From Alnus glutinosa (lineage: Eukaryota > Streptophyta > Magnoliopsida > Fagales > Betulaceae), in assembly GCF_958979055.1 (NCBI RefSeq), contig NC_084889.1, forward strand, positions 8,921,761 to 8,985,760: a stretch of 64,000 bases of DNA, read 5' to 3'. This document shows, in pieces, positions 57,201 through 64,000 of the stretch. Within the stretch, counting starts at the first letter, position 1. Each line of letters opens with the position of its first letter. The translations under genes and the position numbers were made by a program. The notes below the pieces were generated by a model. It saw only the letters and a program-made list of their open reading frames with translations. It ran no database searches and was not told where the DNA came from.

Positions 57201-60200
57201 AACAGAAACACCTTGACAAAGGTGCTTATGCACAATCTAAATCCCTACCTGGAAGACCCTTGAACAGTGTTGATCAGTTGGAATTGTCCATTAGGCCAAA
57301 AGAAAAGAACAGCGTCCGTGAACTGTCAGAAAACAATTTCTCTGTGGACAAGTCTGCCATGCAAATGACAGTAAGTTATTTGTTTTCTATTTATCTTTTT
57401 AATTGAAAAAAAAAACATTTTTCCTTCTTAGGAATTGATGATTTATCTGCCATAAAATATGGACATCAGACTTAAGTGCTGCATCATGACTTGGACTTGT
57501 GGTGCTAGACTAGGCAATTTCTGAAAGTCTATGCACCGAGATAAGGACAATTTTGTATAAACCACACCTGTATGTGTGTGTGTTACTATAGTAAACACTT
57601 AAACACGTTGGTATTTGAGCTGGTCTCTGCTTGAGAAAAGCTTCAAGATGCATAGTAGAGGAAACAGCAACTCTCTAATAGGGCAAATAAGAAAATGGCA
57701 TATTGCAGTTTTTGCTTTGGTAAAGTTCTGAAATTAATGCAGGGGTTATGTATACAGTTGTTGTAGCGTTTGACAGTGATTTGAAATCAATTTTATTTTA
57801 CTGCTGAAGTTGACCTGTGCATATTCTCACATATTAATCTGCTTGGCCTTTGGTGTTTTATGTTCTTTCTCAAAAATCTGTCATTTACTCTCTCTGTTTT
57901 TCGTGAGTTTAATTCTGCTCTAAGTCAGCTGCTCAATGTGGATGTGGAGGTTATTTATTTATTTTTATTTTTAATTGGAACTGAAGCATTACAAGAGACA
58001 GGTTCTCAGGATTAGAGCAATCATTTGTCAGAAGAAAAGGCTGTTCTATGATATTTTTGTGGACTTTTTCTTTGCTTCTTTATTATGTTGATTAGACTGC
58101 ATTGTAATAATCATGGCTAGAGAAGATGAACATTTCAAGAAGAGCTGCCTGTTTTAATTTTATGGTGGGCCAATGGCTTTTTCTAGAAGTTTAGATTTTG
58201 TGCCTGGCAATGTAAAGAGCACATGAAGCTGTGAAAGTTAACCTTTTACCCTGCATTTCCTCTGTGCATCCTTTACGCAAGTTTTTTATTTTTTTTTTTG
58301 TTTATTTTCTTTATTTTGGTTGAGTTTAAGTGAAAATAGGAGATACTACAATCAAGTTTTGAGTTACTGGACATTATCTTCTTATCACAGAAATTATGGT
58401 AATTGTTTTTCCTTGTATGCCATGTCTCGGTTAGTTTTGATTTTGGTTCTTAACTTTATGCAGAAACCGACACACATCAGAAAAGATGGTTCTAGTGTTA
58501 GGCCAAGAAGCTCTCTTGAAAAGGCTATTAGGGAGTTAGAGAAGATGGTGGCAGAATGTAAGTCTTGAAATTCGTCTGACAATTCTGTTTTTTATACATG
58601 ATAATTTGCATAACTTCTTGGAAATAACTAATTGCTTATGATGTAACATATTACAGCAAGGCCACCAACTGTGGAAAGTCAAGAGGCAGATAATTCATCC
58701 CAGGCAATTAAAAGGAGATTACCTAGAGAAATAAAGATGAAGCTTGCTAAAGTTGCTAGACTAGCGGTAGTAGAGGAGCTAAAATCGCTTTAACTGTTCT
58801 AGTTTTTGACTTTGCACTATTTTCAAAATTTTGGGGAAAATACACTTACCCCCGTGAATGGACACCTCATTTGCACTTGCCCTGAAATTACCATTTGTGA
58901 CAAAGAAATAACCCCCATCAACTACCAATCAATTGCAAAAAGACCCGTTAGCTGAGGGTGTTAAAATGGACAGAATTTGTAGCACGTGCCATACATGTGC
59001 ATATTTTGGACTTGAAATACCTGGATTGTTCTAAACTATCATTTGAAAAAATGCCCTCAGACTACCATTTTGTGACACTTGATCCCCTCAAATTATCATT
59101 TTGTTGCGATGTGGCCCATCCATTAGATCTTGGGATTAAGATGGACAGAAAATGGCGTACGTGACTTACATGTGCATATTTTAGACTTGAAACATTTAAA
59201 TTGTCTCGGTTTTGGAGGAAAAAATGCAATTGAAAAAATAAAATGAAGGGAGGAAGGGGTCAAGTGTAACAATGGTAATTTGGGGTGTTTTTGCAAATAG
59301 TATGTTAGGGCAATTTGGACATTTTAAGTCCAAAATATGCATGTGTAGGTCACGTGCACAATATTTTGTCCATTTTAATGCCAGCAGCTAATGGAAGAAC
59401 ATTTTGCAACGAAATGGTAGCTTAAGGGGTTAAGTATCACAAATAGTAGTTTGAGGGTAAGTGCAAATGAAGTGACAGTTCATGCAGGGTAAGTGTATTC
59501 TCCCCAGAAGTTTTCATTATGACCGCAATACATACATACGCACATACATATATATACTTGAAACCTTTGAAGAAGTTCCATAAGTTTTTTTCTTTTTTGG
59601 TTGCAGCAGGCTAGCCAAGGTAGAATATCAAAGGAGTTACTTAACCGCCTTATGAGTATTCTTGGTCATCTAATTCAGCTCAGAACGTTGAAGGTATCAC
59701 CATCTGTTATGAAAAAGATGTCTCTTTGATGCCTGTTACTCCATTTTCCAATCATCGATTTAAGGCTACATTTAGTGGGGCTAGGGATGGATTAAGATTA
59801 TGACATTTAATGCATTTGGAAATAGCCACAAACCTGCAGTTGGCGTGTAGTTGAGGCTTATAATACTTTCTTGGCTGCTACTGGTGTTGAATCTGTAAAC
59901 CAGTGTCAAGCCTAAATTACACACTAGTATATTGTCACATCGATATGTTTTATTTGGCTCTTATGTTTAGTGAACAAGTTTTCCTTACCTTTTCTAAAAA
60001 CGATGTGATATATTAGGGTCTTGACCTTGACATGGTAAGAATGTGCTTGAATTTTGTCAATTTGGTTGATAAAAAAGTTTCTTTGTCATTCTTGTTTCTG
60101 TGATCGATCAATAAAGTTGTATTATATTTGTCTTGAACTAGGTTATTGCTGAAGACTTAGTCTTCATATTGTTTTATCAAGTGTCTCTTTTTATATATCT

Positions 60201-62137
60201 AATTTTGGTGTTAGTTAATTTGAGTTTTTAATTCATTTACAAGAGTCAAACAATGGCCAGTACTTATCAAATGTGTTTTTGCTACAGAGAAACTTGAAAG
60301 TCATGATTAATATGGGTTTATCAGCAAAACAGGAGAAAGATGATAGATTTCAACAGATAAAGAAGGAAGTAGTTGAGATGATCAAAATTCAGGCGCCCTC
60401 TTTGGAAATGAAGGTAATGCTCTCTCTCTCTCTCTCTCTCTCTGTGCATGTGCGAGTCTTGACCCATTGGTGTGTATAATTTCTTTTCTTTTCTTTTCTT
60501 CTCTTTTAGCTGGGTGAAAAAGTGAAATTTGATAGATGATATTTATTTATTTTTTAAATTCCACTTGACCCACAAAGCCTCTTAATTCTTATCTTACTAC
60601 TAGGGTCAGCATCATGATCCCTTTTCCTTTTAGCTTTATGTTGGATCCTTTCTTCTGCTAAGTTAGAGGCTATTGTGTCTTTCACCATTGGAATATATGT
60701 TCTTTCTGGCCTTCCTTTTGTCCTAGAGTGCCCGGTTTTGTTTACCCTTGCTGTTGCAGTCATTAGTTTTTGTTTCTCCCGGCCAGACCATCTCAAAATA
60801 CTTCTACCATTTGTCACTATTGAACTCAGAATAATTTTATTTTACTTTTACATAGGGAAAGGATTTGTCTATTATAAAGCTGAGTGGATGGTTTTCTTGT
60901 GATGCTTGTACCATATCTCAATCACAAAAATTTCCTATGAACTTTGCCCAAGCCAATATGAAGTGCATTATATGTTTTCTCAGGCATTTGGGCAGCAAAC
61001 TGGAGCATCAGATGATTTTCAAGAATTTTGTTCTGAAGAAAAAGGAGTAAAAAAAAAATTTAGTATGGATGCGGCATTGGAGGACAAGATTTGTGATCTT
61101 TATGACCTTTTTGTTGATGTACAGATTTGTCCTTTCTCTGCCCTTTCCTGAAAAAATGTTTTCCTTTATGGTGGAGGGATCTTTTCTTATTTGATCTTAT
61201 TCTTTATGGTTCTAGGGGCTGGATGAAGATGCGGGTCCACAAATTAGGAAGTTATATGCAGAGGTAATTTAACTTTTCATGTATTTGTATATTTTCACCG
61301 CTGGCATTTCCAGAACTATCTGGCTGCTTCTGTCATGTTGCATGTGGAAATCTTAATGAAGCTGTATGGAATGATCACAAAAGAGTCCAAATCAGCTCCT
61401 CTAATTATTTCCTCATGAGTTGTTCAGGAGTTTTGTTTTAGTTTTCCACTATTTAGTCAAAAAAGGAAAAACTTCATTTAAGCCTCTCAAACTACTAGCC
61501 GTTTTTTACTTATCAAAACTACTAGCCGTTTTTTAAGTAACTCTCTAAACTACCAACCTTAGCACCGTGGCCCCCCAAACTACCAAATAGTGCCAAAAAG
61601 ACCGATTTTGTCGAAATATTCCTATAATACTCTTACTATGTGTCATATATTCAATTAAAAAAAAAAATTATTAAAAAAAAATAGTTAAAATTTTGGCGCC
61701 GTTGCCGGGAAGATTTTTAGTTGATTTTTGTGCTTCTTGTGATCCTTATTTCGTTCTTGAAATTTTTGTCTTTAAAAAAAAGAAAAAAAGAAGAAGAGAG
61801 TTTTGCTTTTTGTTTTTGTGGTTTTCAATGATTTAAGTTGTGTATGTCATGAGCAAGATTCAATTAAGCTTGAAAAATTCATAACATGATTGAATAAGTA
61901 ATCTTCCGACTGTTTTTTTTTTTTTTTTTTTAAAGAAAACAAATTAAAACACAACCTAAATCCAACCACCCCCGTTTGGCCTAGAGGGATTTTGGCCACC
62001 CCCAAGGGCCAAACCCTCAACTTTTTTTTTTTTTTTTCCTTTGGCCTTGTGGGGTGGCCGAACCACCCCCGTGGCCCTTGGGGGTTGTTCAGCCGCCCCC
62101 AAGAGCTAAACCCTCAACTCTTTTTTTTCTTTTTGTT

Positions 62138-62181
<44 letters not shown>

Positions 62182-64000
62182 GCCTTGTAGGGTGGCCGAA
62201 CCACCCCCATGGGCCACGGGTGGTTTGGCCACCCCCATTGGCCAAAATTTAGCCTCAAGCCACCCCTTCATTTTTTTTAAGTTTTTTTTTTTTTAATATT
62301 TTTTTTAAAAAAAAATTAATTTTATTATTTTTAAATTAAATATATGACACGTGACAAGGGTATTATAGGAATATTTCGACAAAAATAGTCTTTTTGGCAC
62401 TATTTGGTAGTTTGGGGGGCTACAGTGCGAGAGTTGGTAGTTTAAGGAGTTTCTTAAAAAATGGCTGGTAGTTTGGGGGGTTTAAATGTAGTTTTCCCGT
62501 CAAAAAATGCATGTTGCATGAGATTGGGGTCCAGTGACTTCCCTTTCTCTTCATAAAAGTTGAGTCTTAACTCTGAGCATTGTGTTGACTGACAATTCCT
62601 TTGATGGCTTTCTGATTATTCTCTCGAGTCATTTCTATAAAATCTTGGTATCACCTAAATTGTTTCGAATCACTATGACTCTTTCATGCTATGGTTTCTG
62701 TTCTTTTAAAGTTGATCTCGTCATGATTTTATTGTCGTAATGACTGTCCAAACATCCCTCGGTAATTTTTAAGCTTTTCTGACTTACGAGTCCCATATGT
62801 GGTTCAGCTTGCGGAATTGTGGCCCAATGGTTTCATGGACAACCATGGGATCAAACGAGCAATTTGTAAGGCAAAGGAGAGGCGGAGGGCACAGTACAAC
62901 AGACATAAGGTATGTCATACCCATTTTTGTCTCAGATGTTGGTAAGGGTGCTTCTCAGCTTCTATACATGCCATTTGATACCTTATCTTGAGATATTTCT
63001 TGTGCAGGCTGGATGTATAGTTATATACGTAAGGATTATGAGGGGTGAATTGTATATTTCTTGAAGTACTTGGCATTAGTAAAACCTGAAAAAAAAAAAA
63101 TTAAACCTGTTGTATTAGAAAAATTAATAATAATAAAAAAAAGACATCCTGCAATATGCGGTACACTAGTTTGCTTTTGGACGTGACTTCTCCCCAGTTT
63201 ACTCAGTGACATGGCTGTCCCCGTGTGTGTATGAAGATCATAGAGAGTTGTTTGTGCATGGTCAAAATATGTGTTATCGATTCAATATGAGATCTCTTAT
63301 ACTTGGGCCCTATAGTGGTCGGCTGAGTGTTGTGAAGTTAATATAGTTTGTTTTGATCTCACCTGAGTCCTTTAGTAATCAGTATTGAATCAATGAACAT
63401 GTGGGTTAAAAAAAAAAAAAAACTTATATAATCAGAGGTTATGCAGTGAGCATTTTTTTTCTTGTGTACCCTTCATTTTTCCTTTTCCTTTTTTTTTTCT
63501 TAATTACCATTTTTCCCTTTCCATCTCTCTGTGGCATTGTTGGTTACAATATCATACTTTTCAAGGACTGTTTAATTGGTCGTTTGTGAAAAACTGATGA
63601 TGGAATACAATGGTTGTTACCCTCATGTTGTTGTTCCGAATGATATCTGATTTTATTTATTTATAATTTTTTTTAATAGGAACAGGAGAAAATCAAGAGG
63701 AAGAAGATGTTGGCACCTAGAATAGAGGAGACTGTTCGAGTTGAGGGTAATTCAATTGCTCAGCCGCAGTTTGTGCGTGAGCGTTCGTCTACTGAAACTG
63801 GCAGTCACGTTTTTCCCTCAGCAAACAGGCCAGTTTCTAATACAAGTGCAGCAGTCAGGATGCACAGTCCCTCAACGAATGGTCCTCTTAACTTGGACCG
63901 AATAAAACAAGAGAAGTTAAAGGGAACTTCAAGCAATTCCCTGGATGATGCTAGGGTTTTAGATGGTGGAATGCCAAAGAAGAAGGTAAAGAGGAAGCCA
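49948..64000 (+). CDS. UBN1: ubinuclein (HIRA-complex histone H3.3 chaperone subunit), 3' incomplete
   Basis: Thirteen exons are visible: 49948-50172, 53525-53611, 53818-53910, 54040-54116, 56767-57370, 58464-58557, 58657-58766, 59607-59693, 60288-60413, 60984-61118, 61216-61263, 62808-62909 and 63680-beyond 64000. That is 703 codons so far, all phases consistent. The HRD domain spans about residues 97-160: [29 protein letters not shown]...[15 protein letters not shown], the HIRA-binding hallmark. A Lys/Arg-rich [11 protein letters not shown] follows, then conserved [36 protein letters not shown], a helical [18 protein letters not shown] region and [11 protein letters not shown]. The role is nucleosome assembly with HIRA and H3.3 in the nucleus. 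It is the ortholog of At1g21610 by family and by adjacency to pTAC6; the alternative is the paralog UBN2. Introns are crowded with LINEs and MITEs. Confidence 0.93.
51236..53050 (-). mobile_element. degenerate LINE in ubinuclein intron 1
   Basis: Minus-strand fragments of a plant L1-type RT appear in order. They are [21 protein letters not shown] near 53040-52975, joined directly (internal deletion) to [20 protein letters not shown] and [15 protein letters not shown] (52915-52825), then a zinc-type C-terminal region with RSYYNVL and [15 protein letters not shown] (about 52190 down to 51400). The 3' end carries the TTGTGTACTTGAGTTGCGCC motif and an A/T-rich tail near 51240. Stops and frameshifts throughout. 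A foreign 380-bp block interrupts it at about 51545-51935. Confidence 0.8.
51545..51935. repeat. insertion with two 105-bp tandem units inside the LINE
   Basis: Two copies of a unit (TCACATTGGGAAGATGA, GAGTAGTTTA, GGTTTATAAAGATAGTCATGAGT) begin near 51575 and 51680. The block starts TGTAACACCCG and interrupts the LINE coding remnant. A solo LTR or TRIM-like origin is possible; no target duplication was confirmed. Confidence 0.5.
53641..53664. repeat. poly(T) run in ubinuclein intron 2
   Basis: About 24 T, between exons 2 and 3. Confidence 0.9.
54906..55576 (+). mobile_element. 5'-truncated LINE with 13-bp TSD in ubinuclein intron 4
   Basis: AATTTGAACATGA at 54906-54918 and 55564-55576 is a perfect 13-bp target duplication around a 645-bp insert. 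The insert encodes the C-terminal zinc-type region of a plant LINE RT ([14 protein letters not shown], then [19 protein letters not shown], then [15 protein letters not shown]). It ends with the TGTGTATTTAGG...TTTTGCGC tail and TAATAAAAAAG. A stop after KIIW and a broken Leu-Arg-Lys region show decay. Same family as 51236-53050 and 23600-23840. Confidence 0.88.
55620..56766. other. remainder of ubinuclein intron 4, no feature
   Basis: No further transposon signature beyond the LINE; a CCTCCT tract lies near 56468. The acceptor TTTTACAAG|A precedes exon 5. Confidence 0.45.
57371..58463. other. ubinuclein intron 5, no feature seen
   Basis: 1.1 kb, T-rich, with clear splice sites (ACA|GTAAGT and TTATGCAG|AAA). 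No repeat or open frame recognised. Confidence 0.45.
58833..59505. mobile_element. fold-back MITE in ubinuclein intron 7
   Basis: Inverted ends: GGGGAAAATACACTTACCCC on the left and GGGTAAGTGTATTCTCCCC on the right, continuing with CATTTGCACTT / AAGTGCAAATG. Inside, a unit around CATGTGCATATTTTGGACTTGAAA occurs twice in direct orientation (about 58995 and 59170) and once inverted (about 59330). 673 bp. No clear target duplication; probably Mutator-like. Confidence 0.78.
59694..60287. other. ubinuclein intron 8, no feature seen
   Basis: 0.6 kb of AT-rich DNA without recognised repeats. Confidence 0.45.
60421..60443. repeat. (CT)n microsatellite
   Basis: About 11 CT units starting seven bases after the donor of exon 9. 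Confidence 0.9.
61697..61714 (+). other. tRNA-Asp-type primer-binding-site relic
   Basis: TGGCGCCGTTGCCGGGAAG differs by one missing G from the complement of the tRNA-Asp 3' end used by many plant gypsy elements. It sits inside the fold-back element, suggesting it captured a piece of an LTR retrotransposon leader. Confidence 0.55.
62138..62180. repeat. (CT)n microsatellite
   Basis: About 18 CT units inside the central part of the Mutator-like element; it generates several spurious Ser/Leu-rich open frames. Confidence 0.92.
62910..63679. other. ubinuclein intron 12, no feature seen
   Basis: 0.77 kb with A and T runs (63090, 63407, 63485). Clear donor AAG|GTATGT and acceptor TTTTAATAG|GAA. 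No element recognised. Confidence 0.45.

Larger units (their letters stand above)
61456..62507. mobile_element. Mutator-like fold-back element with perfect 9-bp TSD
   Basis: The element (61465-62498) begins GGAAAAACTTCATTTAAGCC and ends GGTTTAAATGTAGTTTTCCC, long inverted arms of about 200 bp. Internal blocks AACTACCA, TAGTGCCAAAAAGACC and GTCGAAATATTCCTATAATAC pair with inverted copies near 62345-62420. The flanks 61456-61464 and 62499-62507 are both GTCAAAAAA, an exact 9-bp target duplication, the Mutator signature. The centre contains a sequence resembling a tRNA-Asp retrotransposon primer site, GGCCGAACCACCCC repeats and CT/T runs. Located in ubinuclein intron 11. Confidence 0.85.

Noticed and set aside
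60554-60817. Minus-strand open frame in ubinuclein intron 9 as an RTE-type LINE C-terminus
   Set aside because: A KGRPERTY piece is suggestive, but the rest does not fit the family well enough to call.
61992-62296. Open frames rich in Ser-Leu repeats
   Set aside because: Produced by CT and T runs and GGCCGAACCACCCC repeats inside the Mutator-like element.
1-64000. tRNA, rRNA, CRISPR or bacterial operon features
   Set aside because: No cloverleaf, rRNA block, spaced repeat array or bacterial gene organisation was seen on either strand.

Overview
This is nuclear DNA of a flowering plant, almost certainly a core eudicot and probably a woody one. The evidence is AT-rich intergenic DNA, GT-AG introns of 0.1 to 3.4 kb, long TA microsatellites, many plant-type transposable elements, and plant-only genes: a B-class floral MADS gene, the plastid transcription protein pTAC6/PAP8 and cytochrome P450 family CYP721A. 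Species cannot be fixed from sequence alone. There are no rRNA, tRNA, CRISPR or prokaryotic features.

Layout. 1-420 holds a decayed DUF868 gene fragment. 1787-18294 is a same-strand tandem array of three CYP721A genes: copy 1 (1787-6303) is intact, copy 2 (12120-14441) is a broken, truncated pseudogene, and copy 3 (15162-18294) has an open frame but has lost the conserved heme-motif arginine. All three share the four-exon structure and, as far as copy 2 survives, the intron phases. The spacers and introns hold hAT, CACTA-like, fold-back, copia and non-LTR insertions. 22673-27723 is a PP2C-type phosphatase of the PP2C55-like group. Its leader contains an apparently spliced 60-codon upstream ORF that stops one base before the main ATG. 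28-35 kb is transposon-rich (two hAT-type elements with 8-bp target duplications and a degenerate Ty1/copia pol). 38031-35424 (minus) is a complete seven-exon PISTILLATA/GLOBOSA gene flanked by a degenerate direct duplication. 47692-41794 (minus) encodes pTAC6/PAP8, with an old LTR element in intron 2. Head-to-head with it, 49948-64000 (plus, running off the window) encodes a ubinuclein (HIRA-complex H3.3 chaperone subunit). The pTAC6/ubinuclein pair matches the Arabidopsis neighbours At1g21600/At1g21610, so this end is conserved microsynteny.

The genes do not form one pathway. They are an oxidative-metabolism P450 cluster, an organelle-targeted-looking phosphatase, a floral organ identity factor, a plastid RNA polymerase accessory protein and a chromatin factor. 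CDS models were built by hand from exon reading frames, splice signals and family conservation. Within each model the intron phases agree and total lengths are multiples of three: 505, 506, 509, 212 and 335 residues, plus at least 703 for the partial ubinuclein.
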